From the IMG/VR virus record IMGVR_UViG_3300006749_000196, positions 1 through 20,227 of that record: DNA of 20,227 nucleotides. One strand, given 5' to 3'. The translations under genes were made by a program, and so were the position numbers. Source of the DNA: a virus. Positions 9,037 to 15,083 of the stretch are shown piece by piece (position 1 is the first letter of the stretch; each line of letters begins with the position of its first letter). Under the pieces are notes generated by a model. That model made no database searches, was not told where the DNA came from, and saw nothing but the letters and a program-made list of their open reading frames with translations.

Positions 9037-9045
9037 TCCTCCTTT
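9037..9045 (-). promoter_or_regulatory. Near-perfect Shine-Dalgarno of the zinc-ribbon gene
   Basis: The minus strand reads AAAGGAGGA, almost the full anti-16S complement, about seven bases before the ATG at 9031. It overlaps the endolysin TAA stop (9044-9046). It is the strongest ribosome binding site I can see in the window. Confidence 0.7.
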
Positions 9046-9652
9046 AGGATAACCATTTATAAATTTTTTTAGTTTCTTCTCTACGGTGTTTTAAACCATT
9101 ATACCCACCATTAACTCTTTTAGTGATTGTTTTGATGGTATCGTCACTAACACCCTCATCACATATACCCCAGAGTTTGTTTCTGTGAAAGAACCAGATA
9201 GCCGATTCCATAGGATACTTAGTGGCAACTAAATCAGGGTCTTCCATTACTTCGGGCAAATCCATGTCCGCCGCGAATTGAGAATAGTTATTTTTTCCAG
9301 TGCACTGTAAAAATCCGCGTCCCCGCCACAGGTAGCCCTGTCCAGAATTACCCATCCTGTCACCGTACACACGATCTGCTAGAGCTTGTGGGTTTCGAGC
9401 ACAGCTTTCGGCATCGCTTTCTGTCTTAAAGTATTTACCAAACACTGCCAGTATAGATTCTTTGCTGTAGTTTAGGTTTTCTTGTGTATAACGAAACGTA
9501 CCACTCTCGTGCACAAGCTGCCCAAGGAAATGTGCTCCACGCTCTGGATTCAAAGCATAATGGTGACAAATCTTTGTTGCAGTGTTAGGGCCAAACGCAC
9601 CATCAGGTGTGGCTCCAATCTTTTCCTGTAATGTTTTTAATGCTTCACTCAT
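9044..9652 (-). CDS. Endolysin, GH19 (chitinase-like) glycosidase
   Basis: This 202-residue protein is a phage GH19-type muramidase that cuts peptidoglycan glycan strands at lysis. Key motifs are H-F-L-G-Q-L-V-H-E-S-G (catalytic Glu49), Q-E-N-L-N-Y-S (probable second Glu58), Y-G-D-R-M-G-N and the family block W-R-G-R-G-F-L-Q-C-T-G-K-N-N-Y at about 109-123. The first ~35 residues (L-Q-E-K-I-G-A-T-P-D-G-A-F-G-P-N-T) look like a short peptidoglycan-binding repeat. There is no signal peptide, so export depends on the holin(s) encoded just upstream. Length is typical. GAGG precedes the ATG at 9652. Confidence 0.93.
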   Translation of the reverse strand: MSEALKTLQEKIGATPDGAFGPNTATKICHHYALNPERGAHFLGQLVHESGTFRYTQENLNYSKESILAVFGKYFKTESDAESCARNPQALADRVYGDRMGNSGQGYLWRGRGFLQCTGKNNYSQFAADMDLPEVMEDPDLVATKYPMESAIWFFHRNKLWGICDEGVSDDTIKTITKRVNGGYNGLKHRREETKKIYKWLS

Positions 9653-9914
9653 TTACAACCTCTTTTGATCCACAAACACGCTCATACACCATATCGTCTA
9701 TGTAAGCCTCTGCCCATTTGTTTTCGGTAAAGGTACAGAATGCCCAGAGGTCATTTACATCCGCATTCAACAAATCAATAATATCTTGTTGCGCAGACAC
9801 TTGGCCTTGTAGATGTTCTATATCGTGAACGATGTTGCTGATGTACCACACCAAACCAACTAATTGCACCGCCATGGCAAAAACTAAAGCAACTGGTATC
9901 TTTAAATCACTCAT
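9645..9914 (-). CDS. Small membrane protein, possible inner spanin
   Basis: This 89-residue protein has one N-terminal membrane segment (about 7-27, V-A-L-V-F-A-M-A-V-Q-L-V-G-L-V-W-Y-I) followed by a helical, coiled-coil-like part (I-E-H-L-Q-G-Q-V-S-A-Q-Q-D-I-I-D-L-L-N). Two Cys sit near the C-terminus. An N-terminal anchor with a periplasmic helix just before an endolysin fits an i-spanin or holin accessory, but no outer lipoprotein partner is visible. It overlaps the endolysin start by eight bases and has AGAGGT before its ATG. Confidence 0.7.
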   Translation of the reverse strand: MSDLKIPVALVFAMAVQLVGLVWYISNIVHDIEHLQGQVSAQQDIIDLLNADVNDLWAFCTFTENKWAEAYIDDMVYERVCGSKEVVNE

Positions 9915-9916
9915 GT

Positions 9917-10297
9917 TTACCTCTTAAAAAACTTTTGTATTCCACGCACACCAAATGACGCTGATATGGCGATACCTAAACTGTAAAAATACCAGTCTGG
10001 TGCTTTGGAGAGTTGTTCAAAACCGCGGTCAACCCAACCCTCTGCACCCGGAATCCAACATAAAATCAACGGAATACTTAAAATAATTACAAAATATTCG
10101 TCTTTCCAACTCGATTGAGAACCCTGTGCCATGATGCGCTCCCAGTCTGCAACTGAGGTCTCTTTGCTCATCATTATTTTGGCTTTCGCTTCCGCCTCTG
10201 TTAGCTTTAGCTTTGCACTTGCAGCTTGTGCCTGTGACTTCGCATCGAACCAACTTCCTGCTAGATTAGCTATTGGCCCTATCAATGACTGTAGCAT
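9917..10297 (-). CDS. GTA-type holin family protein
   Basis: This 126-residue protein has an Ala/Lys-rich amphipathic N-terminal half (A-K-S-Q-A-Q-A-A-S-A-K-L-K-L). The motif S-S-W-K-D-E-Y-F-V-I-I-L-S-I-P-L-I-L then leads into a membrane segment (about 67-83) with I-P-G. A second segment starts at P-D-W-Y-F-Y-S-L-G-I-A-I-S-A-S-F-G-V-R-G (about 100-118). The K-D-E-Y...P and P-x-W-Y...S-F-G-x-R pattern matches the GTA_holin_3TM family (PF11351), holins of gene transfer agents and phages. It would form the inner membrane holes that release endolysin. Two genes downstream lies the endolysin, as expected. The start is fixed by the TAATG overlap. Confidence 0.75.
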   Translation of the reverse strand: MLQSLIGPIANLAGSWFDAKSQAQAASAKLKLTEAEAKAKIMMSKETSVADWERIMAQGSQSSWKDEYFVIILSIPLILCWIPGAEGWVDRGFEQLSKAPDWYFYSLGIAISASFGVRGIQKFFKR

Positions 10298-10644
10298 TAT
10301 TCTTCCTCCATCTTAATGCTAGTCTTCTTACTTTCGGCCTTTGCGCTATACGCATTGAAACCCATAAAAGCTGCGACCACACCGGAAGCTGCAATTACAT
10401 ACACACTAGCAATATCTGTAATTAAACTTGCTGCTTTATCAAACCCAAGCACCGAAGCAAGCAATATTATAAATGGATAAATCAACATACCCATCAAAGC
10501 AAAACCTGTAAAACGTCGTTCTGCGTTACGTTTGAGGTCACGGTCAATCATCTCAAGTCGTCTATCCTCCAGAGCAATTTTATTCCACTCTGCTTTCTCT
10601 ATAACGCCATTGTTATTGGTATCTGCTTTTTCAAACTCTGTCAT
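10297..10644 (-). CDS. EF-hand membrane protein, holin candidate
   Basis: I choose the ATG at 10644 (115 residues): GAGGT lies eight bases upstream, while the frame's earlier TTG at 10665 has no support. Residues 8-19, D-T-N-N-N-G-V-I-E-K-A-E, form a perfect EF-hand loop with D1, N3, N5, G6, I8 and E12. A charged helix follows (E-D-R-R-L-E-M-I-D-R-D-L-K-R), then two membrane segments at about 46-68 and 75-96 and a charged C-terminus (K-K-T-S-I-K-M-E-E-E). Two-helix small proteins next to an endolysin are holin-like; the calcium site is unusual. Calcium binding and hole formation are both inferred. Its stop overlaps the next ATG (TAATG). Confidence 0.75.
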   Translation of the reverse strand: MTEFEKADTNNNGVIEKAEWNKIALEDRRLEMIDRDLKRNAERRFTGFALMGMLIYPFIILLASVLGFDKAASLITDIASVYVIAASGVVAAFMGFNAYSAKAESKKTSIKMEEE

Positions 10645-10753
10645 TTTTTGACCTCGTATACGCAATCGCTACTTTCTTATCACGAGTGATTATAACAACT
10701 TTTCCTCGTTTGTCATATATTATGTATTTCCCACGCCATTCCTTGAGTATCAC
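10631..10753 (-). CDS. Tiny GTG-start basic protein (40 aa)
   Basis: A 40-codon ORF begins with GTG at 10753; that codon overlaps the TGA of the 53-residue gene as GTGA, a classic coupling junction. The product reads V-I-L-K-E-W-R-G-K-Y-I-I-Y-D-K-R-G-K-V-V, then I-I-T-R-D-K-K-V-A-I. It is very basic with alternating hydrophobic residues that suggest a beta hairpin. Its end overlaps the start of the EF-hand gene by 14 bases. Without it this stretch would be about 105 bases of empty space in an otherwise packed operon. No function is recognised; the call rests on junctions and composition. Confidence 0.5.
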   Translation of the reverse strand: MILKEWRGKYIIYDKRGKVVIITRDKKVAIAYTRSKNDRV

Positions 10754-10911
10754 CGTTCTATTTTAATACACACCACTTTAGAATTATTGTTTGTTACTAA
10801 CACTTTAGCTTTTGAAAGTGCGGTTTTACATGCTTCTTCACTTGAATGACTGCCAACATGATAATGGTCAAATGTGCCACTAACTAACTGTAACCAAAGC
10901 AAAACCCACAT
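10750..10911 (-). CDS. Small two-cysteine protein with hydrophobic N-terminus (53 aa)
   Basis: A 53-codon ORF starts with ATG at 10911, directly after the TGA of the preceding gene (TGAATG), with AGGTGG upstream. It begins M-W-V-L-L-W-L-Q-L-V-S-G-T-F, a short hydrophobic stretch with no positive charge before it. It contains H-Y-H-V-G-S-H-S-S-E-E-A-C-K-T and ends V-V-C-I-K-I-E-R. The two Cys (residues 28 and 48) could form a disulfide if the protein is exported. It resembles tiny Cys-pair proteins found near lysis genes in marine phages. Export and any spanin-like role are inference. The tight fit between neighbours is the best evidence that it is real. Confidence 0.68.
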   Translation of the reverse strand: MWVLLWLQLVSGTFDHYHVGSHSSEEACKTALSKAKVLVTNNNSKVVCIKIER

Positions 10912-11388
10912 TCACCACCTACCTTGCCATTTCCCCAGAAAATAAAACGCAATAAACAATATTCCACCACTTATCACAAAGATAAAAGCACCAATGGCAA
11001 AATTAATAGCGGCATCAATTTGTTCTTGTTTGCGATAAAGTTCATCTTTTCTCTGCTTGCGCATTCTTGCTTCTATTGCCAAGACTTCTTTCCAAGCACT
11101 CGGTCCATAATTCCAAGAGATATGATCTTTAATCTCTGCCCTCATCTGTTCCATTTTCTTTTTGTTTGCAAAGATTTCTAAAGCAGTTTCTTCATCCGAT
11201 CCCTTAAATGTTTTCTTCCAAAACGGAGGGTTCTTTTCTCGCTCTTCAATGTTCGTAAAATCAGAGAAAGCCTTGCCCCACTGGGACAAAGTTCCCGTCA
11301 TGTCTTGTAAATCCTTGCCCGTGCTTATAGCGGCTTTGAGCGTTTTGTACGCCCCTGTCGCTAAAGCTACGCAACTAACGGGGTCCAT
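10912..11388 (-). CDS. Conserved phage protein with C-terminal membrane anchor
   Basis: This 158-residue protein opens M-D-P-V-S-C-V-A-L-A-T-G-A-Y-K and has K-D-L-Q-D-M-T-G-T-L-S-Q-W-G-K-A-F at about residues 25-41. Next comes a charged region with N-P-P-F-W-K-K-T-F-K-G-S-D-E-E-T, a helical R-M-R-K-Q-R-K-D-E-L-Y-R-K-Q-E-Q-I, and a single membrane segment (about 130-152) close to the C-terminus. I recognise this arrangement from marine phages, where it lies near holin-like genes, but the function is not known to me. The N-terminal part would face the cytoplasm or periplasm depending on topology. It is followed directly by a small gene (TGAATG). Confidence 0.75.
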   Translation of the reverse strand: MDPVSCVALATGAYKTLKAAISTGKDLQDMTGTLSQWGKAFSDFTNIEEREKNPPFWKKTFKGSDEETALEIFANKKKMEQMRAEIKDHISWNYGPSAWKEVLAIEARMRKQRKDELYRKQEQIDAAINFAIGAFIFVISGGILFIAFYFLGKWQGRW

Positions 11389-11639
11389 TACTGTCTTTTA
11401 GCCTCAACCAGTCTATCTATTTTTTCTTCAATTCTATCAAACCGTGCCACAATTTGATTTAACACCGCAGTGCTATCAATTTTTGTAATGTATTCTTTAG
11501 CCATTTCTTCTCGAGTGCGGTTAAGTAGCACTTGTAATCTTTGTAGCTCTGCATGTATGACCTTTATAATCCACCCACAGGCGGCTATGGCTATAGTCAA
11601 AACTGCACTCCAAAGTAAATCTGGGCTTATATCAATCAT
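11388..11639 (-). CDS. Small membrane-anchored coiled-coil protein
   Basis: This 83-residue protein has one N-terminal membrane segment (about residues 8-28, L-L-W-S-A-V-L-T-I-A-I-A-A-C-G-W-I-I) and then a charged helix with coiled-coil character (H-A-E-L-Q-R-L-Q-V-L-L-N-R and F-D-R-I-E-E-K-I-D-R-L-V). This plan fits a small holin-associated or inner spanin-like protein, but no family is recognised. It is the first gene of the lysis block. Its stop overlaps the next start by one base (TAATG at 11388), showing translational coupling. The ATG at 11639 has only a weak purine-rich site upstream. Confidence 0.7.
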   Translation of the reverse strand: MIDISPDLLWSAVLTIAIAACGWIIKVIHAELQRLQVLLNRTREEMAKEYITKIDSTAVLNQIVARFDRIEEKIDRLVEAKRQ

Positions 11640-11696
11640 GGCGTTTCCATTTTTTACATACTAGCTACATAACACGTTATATAACATAACAGTACA
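11640..11696 (-). promoter_or_regulatory. Spacer before the lysis block with 10-bp palindrome
   Basis: This 57-base gap is one of only two intergenic gaps over 40 bases in the window. It is very AT-rich and holds a perfect 10-base palindrome, gttatataac (11676-11685), flanked by two more ataac repeats. It separates the sulfotransferase from the first lysis-block gene. A promoter or operator for the lysis genes is plausible; I see no clear -35/-10 pair and no GC-rich terminator stem. Confidence 0.25.
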
Positions 11697-12233
11697 CTAC
11701 TCGTATAGCTCTAAATCTTCGGAATAATGTTTACATATATCTACTATGGTACTTTCTAATAAAGCTTCTTTAGTATAATAAGGTATGCTTTTATTGTCAT
11801 GGCGTGCAGGTAAACCTAAATAGCTAAATACATTTTGTATGTGCTCGAACCGAAATAGTTTAATTGGTAAAGAACCTTTTAGATAATGTACTTGCGGTAG
11901 AAACGGGAACATCTCATCTTCTTCTACAGAATCATCCATTAATAAATAACTTAACTCGTTTACGTCTTCTATTGCAGCGTACTTATGATTAGAAAAATCG
12001 TTCGTTTTAAAGTAGTTCAAACAACTTATAATTCTATCTATAGGATTTCTAATTACTGCTACAGCGCTCTTTGGTTGAGGTATAGAGAACGATTTTGCTA
12101 ATTGTTCAACTTCGTGAAGGGGTTTGTGCCCTTGAAATAGTGCGTCATCTTTTTCAAGAAAAGGCATCACCACGCTTTTTGAACCAGTTTTTGGTATTTC
12201 TAAAAAAATTATTTGCTTTTCCACGAAGTACAT
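11697..12233 (-). CDS. Short sulfotransferase-family protein
   Basis: This 178-residue protein has both PAPS-binding signatures of the sulfotransferase superfamily. The 5'-phosphosulfate loop is I-F-L-E-I-P-K-T-G-S-K-S (residues 9-20). The 3'-phosphate loop is A-V-I-R-N-P-I-D-R-I-I-S-C (59-71), with Arg62, Arg67 and Ser70. A G-H-K-P segment (35-38) may supply the catalytic His. It ends Y-S-E-D-L-E-L-Y-E, as in Sulfotransfer_2 proteins. It would move sulfate from PAPS to a sugar or other hydroxyl, acceptor unknown. It is short for the family, so the acceptor-binding part is reduced. The ATG at 12233 must be near the true start because the P-loop begins eight codons later, which makes the 80-base overlap with the preceding gene real. 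Confidence 0.82.
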   Translation of the reverse strand: MYFVEKQIIFLEIPKTGSKSVVMPFLEKDDALFQGHKPLHEVEQLAKSFSIPQPKSAVAVIRNPIDRIISCLNYFKTNDFSNHKYAAIEDVNELSYLLMDDSVEEDEMFPFLPQVHYLKGSLPIKLFRFEHIQNVFSYLGLPARHDNKSIPYYTKEALLESTIVDICKHYSEDLELYE

Positions 12234-13011
12234 TAGTGGTTCTCGTTTCAGCTTCTATCCATTTTTTCTTTGCTTTAGTTACCATTTGTTGTCTACGTGG
12301 TTTCGCTAGTCCACGCGAAGTAATATACAAAAGCGAACTAGCCATTTGATGGTCATTTTCTACTGCGTCTCTTATTTCTATTTCTATTTTTTTATCTGTA
12401 AAAGGAATTACGTGCATTAAGGGGGTTCCTGCTCTTAACACATAATTTTTAAAATTACCTCTAATGTATCCTTGCACGTTAAGAAAATTTATATCTTTAC
12501 TAAGATCTAGCATACCCCCAGAAGCAGTAAATATATCTTGATCTGGAGTCATTACAGGCAGAATCAATAGCTTTAAGTTGGGATTTGTAGACCCTACTAT
12601 CCAAGAAGTGTTTATTTTAAGAACTCCATTTGCTATTATTGTATGACTTTCGGATACACTATGACGACTATGCCATTCGATAGGGATTATATCTGCAACA
12701 GTTCCACCAGTGCCTTTTGCATCTGCGTCTACTACATTGATTGACCCCGGAGTATGCCAATTTAAGTTATTATCTTCGTCAACACTTAAATGAATATCAT
12801 ATGGTAAGATTACAGCTACGCCCATAGAATTTAAAAGCGGGAAAGAAGGACATTTACCATAATGAGTTGTTGTTGTACTGCCTCCTTCACTTATTTCCTT
12901 CATTTCTTGCTTTGCTCTTGTTTGCCAATTAAACTTGCAAGAACTCATTTTCTGAACGGGGAAATAGTCAACATCCCCTTTAATGGTGCTAAAAAATACT
13001 ACTTTGTCCAT
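12154..13011 (-). CDS. DUF6065-like protein of unknown function
   Basis: I do not firmly recognise this 285-residue protein. Its layout resembles DUF6065: a G-K-C-P-S-F...N-S-M-G-V-A-V-I-L-P-Y-D segment at about residues 52-72, a middle G-V-L-K-I-N-T-S-W, and a late L-R-A-G-T-P-L-M-H-V-I-P-F (about 192-204). The final ~45 residues are basic and helical (K-A-K-K-K-W-I-E-A-E, F-F-R-N-T-K-N-W-F-K-K-R) and look like an added tail. The gene lies three bases after the 2OG oxygenase, so the two probably act together. Its last 80 bases overlap the sulfotransferase gene in another frame. An AAAGGT site precedes the ATG at 13011. Confidence 0.7.
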   Translation of the reverse strand: MDKVVFFSTIKGDVDYFPVQKMSSCKFNWQTRAKQEMKEISEGGSTTTTHYGKCPSFPLLNSMGVAVILPYDIHLSVDEDNNLNWHTPGSINVVDADAKGTGGTVADIIPIEWHSRHSVSESHTIIANGVLKINTSWIVGSTNPNLKLLILPVMTPDQDIFTASGGMLDLSKDINFLNVQGYIRGNFKNYVLRAGTPLMHVIPFTDKKIEIEIRDAVENDHQMASSLLYITSRGLAKPRRQQMVTKAKKKWIEAETRTTNVLRGKANNFFRNTKNWFKKRGDAFS

Positions 13012-13014
13012 AGT

Positions 13015-13617
13015 TTATACCTTTAATCTGTTTAGATTCTCTAAACAACCAAGCTCACCCCTATAGAAAGTATTGAAAGACAAACTTATTCTAGTAGAAT
13101 TTCTCTGTTGCAGCATAGGCACTGCATGTTCGATAAAAGAAGGAAACAAATATAACATACCAGTCTTAACAGGAACACTCTCTCCTCCACTATTAAAGGG
13201 AGTGTCTTCAGTTGTTATAACTTTTATCATGGGTTCTATAGGATTGAAAAAATGAATACAGTCCAGCTCTTCTGTTGCTTGTGGGTAGTAAACCCCTGAT
13301 AATATAGAGTTTGGGTGTTTATGCTTGTGGTGCCACTCGTTAGGTTCAGAATAATTACACCAACTTTGGGTAATGTTTAAAGTAACGCTATCCTGTGCTT
13401 TTTGTATCTCTCTTAAATAAAATAATACTTGCGCCTCAATCTTACGCGCTATGTTTGAAAGCTGTGGTCTGTTTAAGATATAATTATCTTTAGAAGTTTT
13501 ATTTCCTTGGTTGGGTACTTTCTCAAGCTTTTTTATATAGGTTAATTCGTCTTCATCAGGTGGACCTAAATCAACCTGCTGAATAGCCGTAGGAAAAAGA
13601 GGTATTAAGTTGTTCAT
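13015..13617 (-). CDS. 2-oxoglutarate/Fe(II)-dependent oxygenase
   Basis: This 200-residue protein matches the small phage and marine-bacterial 2OG-Fe(II) oxygenase family (TIGR02466 type). It opens N-N-L-I-P-L-F-P-T-A-I, as these proteins do. The core is W-C-N-Y-S-E-P-N-E-W-H-H-K-H-K-H-P-N-S-I-L-S-G-V-Y, split here around His99/His101, the probable first metal ligands. A later F-P-S-F-I-E-H-A-V-P carries the second His (about 164), and R-I-S-L-S-F-N carries the Arg (about 176) that would hold 2-oxoglutarate. Length is typical. Such enzymes hydroxylate proteins, nucleobases or small molecules; the substrate cannot be told. It starts right after the adhesin stop (TAGATG) without a clear ribosome binding site, so coupled re-initiation is likely. 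Confidence 0.85.
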   Translation of the reverse strand: MNNLIPLFPTAIQQVDLGPPDEDELTYIKKLEKVPNQGNKTSKDNYILNRPQLSNIARKIEAQVLFYLREIQKAQDSVTLNITQSWCNYSEPNEWHHKHKHPNSILSGVYYPQATEELDCIHFFNPIEPMIKVITTEDTPFNSGGESVPVKTGMLYLFPSFIEHAVPMLQQRNSTRISLSFNTFYRGELGCLENLNRLKV

Positions 13618-14589
13618 CTATGTTGAAATGCCGGGATAAGGCCATCTGTATATGTCTCCGGGCCACATAATAAAACAACAGCCACCACCACCAAGCCCAG
13701 CGCCAGTACCTCCATTCTCATTGCCGCCTCCACCCCAGCCTAGAACGTATGTATTTCTAAAAGTATATTTTGGCCCTGTAGTGGGATCTGCCGCATTGCC
13801 ATTAGTGTTTATTCGTTGGTACGTACCCGCAGGGACAGAGGCACCAGTAAATATATCATAACCACTACCTTGCATATTTGTTCGCGCACCTTGATTTGTA
13901 TTCCAATTTGTTCCAGCAACCCCAGACCCATTTGACCGACCTGCTCCACCACCTTGACCGCCTCTTGCGTTGTTTAATGAGCTTCCAGTTGAGCCTTTGC
14001 CGCCAGCACCACCAGCATAGCCAGTACCACCAGACCCACCTCCACCAGAAGCGTTTCCACCACCTACTAGTCCACCAGTCCCACCGTTAGCTTGCAATAC
14101 AACAGAACCGCCTGTGTTTTTGAAAAAAGAGTCTCCCCCATCTTGCCCTGCTTGAGTGCCATAATAACTAGGATCAGATTGAATACCGCCACCACCGCCA
14201 GCTTGTACGGCATGTTGCTCTCCGGGGGTAACAGCGTAATTATTAAGCCATCTGACGCCTCCGCCTCCGCCTCCGCCTCCGCATTGAGTGTACCCGCTAC
14301 CAACTCTATATATACCGCCTGATCCACCAGCTCCAACGCAGAGTATAGATACACTCGTAACTCCAGTGGGAACTGTCCATGTGGATGTCGTATTGCTGCC
14401 CGCACCCGGGGTACTACTATAATATAAATTATACCCCCTACCTGCTTTACCAGCAGTGGGCCAAACACCTGATCCGTTGGACTGTACTTGATTTTTCATA
14501 TCAAATAAACCATTCAACGAAGTGTTGTAAGCAAAATTAGCTGGAACTACCCCTGTAGTGTTCATTACACCACCTAAAAATCTTGGCAT
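13618..14589 (-). CDS. Glycine-rich adhesin/tail fibre protein 2
   Basis: This 323-residue protein starts M-P-R-F-L-G-G-V-M-N-T-T-G-V, then D-M-K-N-Q-V near residue 31. The domain-opening motif S-T-W-T-V-P-T-G-V-T-S-V-S-I lies at about residues 69-82. Glycine-rich runs follow, including one of nine consecutive Gly, and the end is C-C-F-I-M-W-P-G-D-I-Y-R-W-P-Y-P-G-I. The overall plan matches glycine-rich protein 1: short N-terminus, S-T-W-T-x-P-x-G-V-T, polyglycine region, and a C-terminal Trp-Arg-Tyr-Pro element. It is a likely paralogue or alternative adhesin. GGGAG lies upstream of the ATG at 14589. It could be a receptor-binding tip or a fibre subunit. Confidence 0.8.
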   Translation of the reverse strand: MPRFLGGVMNTTGVVPANFAYNTSLNGLFDMKNQVQSNGSGVWPTAGKAGRGYNLYYSSTPGAGSNTTSTWTVPTGVTSVSILCVGAGGSGGIYRVGSGYTQCGGGGGGGGVRWLNNYAVTPGEQHAVQAGGGGGIQSDPSYYGTQAGQDGGDSFFKNTGGSVVLQANGGTGGLVGGGNASGGGGSGGTGYAGGAGGKGSTGSSLNNARGGQGGGAGRSNGSGVAGTNWNTNQGARTNMQGSGYDIFTGASVPAGTYQRINTNGNAADPTTGPKYTFRNTYVLGWGGGGNENGGTGAGLGGGGCCFIMWPGDIYRWPYPGIST

Positions 14590-14591
14590 TA

Positions 14592-15083
14592 TTAGTCTCC
14601 CGGTTTTACAACTCTTGGGTCGTATATCTCGTTTCCATCATCATCTGTTATCTTGGATGATTCTTCCCAAGCGGTTGCATCTTCATTCCACCACCACTTT
14701 CCTGTATCTAAATCTTCTGGATAAGGCACTGGTGGGTGAAACGCGCACAATGTTTCATTAAAAGTCCAACTATCAGGAGTACCCTCAATTTTAGCAGCTT
14801 TAGCCTCTGCTATTTTAGCTGCTTTTTCTTCGGCTGTCATATCTCTTATATTGCGTCTATTTCTAACTACCCCATCGCTCTCTTTTACAAAAAACTCATC
14901 TGGGCTGACTAGCACTTGGTATACCCCAATAGGTTCTGCAGATAACTGTTCAAAAGGAGCTAAGTTAGAAGGTAAATTATTGAAGTCTAGATTTGGCATT
15001 ACTTGAGATAAATTTTCTTTTAATAAAGGAAAATTAATAGGATTGCCGTTTTGATCTAAGTAAATATAGTAATTATAGTGCAT
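14592..15083 (-). CDS. Tryptophan-rich protein, possible fibre assembly protein
   Basis: I place the start at the ATG at 15083, giving 163 residues. It is preceded by AGGAG eight bases upstream and overlaps the preceding stop as TAATG; the longer open frame to 15158 lies inside the upstream gene and lacks support. The protein begins H-Y-N-Y-Y-I-Y-L-D-Q-N-G-N-P-I-N. It has an E-K-A-A-K-I-A-E-A-K-A-A-K helix at about residues 85-99 and a Trp-rich C-terminus (G-K-W-W-W-N-E-D-A-T-A-W-E-E, 128-141). Small proteins ending in such W-x-W-N-E...W segments often lie beside phage fibre genes and resemble fibre assembly chaperones. Its place between two glycine-rich adhesin genes fits that role, but the function is not proven. 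Confidence 0.72.
   Translation of the reverse strand: MHYNYYIYLDQNGNPINFPLLKENLSQVMPNLDFNNLPSNLAPFEQLSAEPIGVYQVLVSPDEFFVKESDGVVRNRRNIRDMTAEEKAAKIAEAKAAKIEGTPDSWTFNETLCAFHPPVPYPEDLDTGKWWWNEDATAWEESSKITDDDGNEIYDPRVVKPGD

Noticed and set aside
14067-14468. Minus-strand 133-residue frame inside glycine-rich adhesin 2
   Set aside because: Same effect: a shadow frame of a glycine-rich gene without its own start signal.
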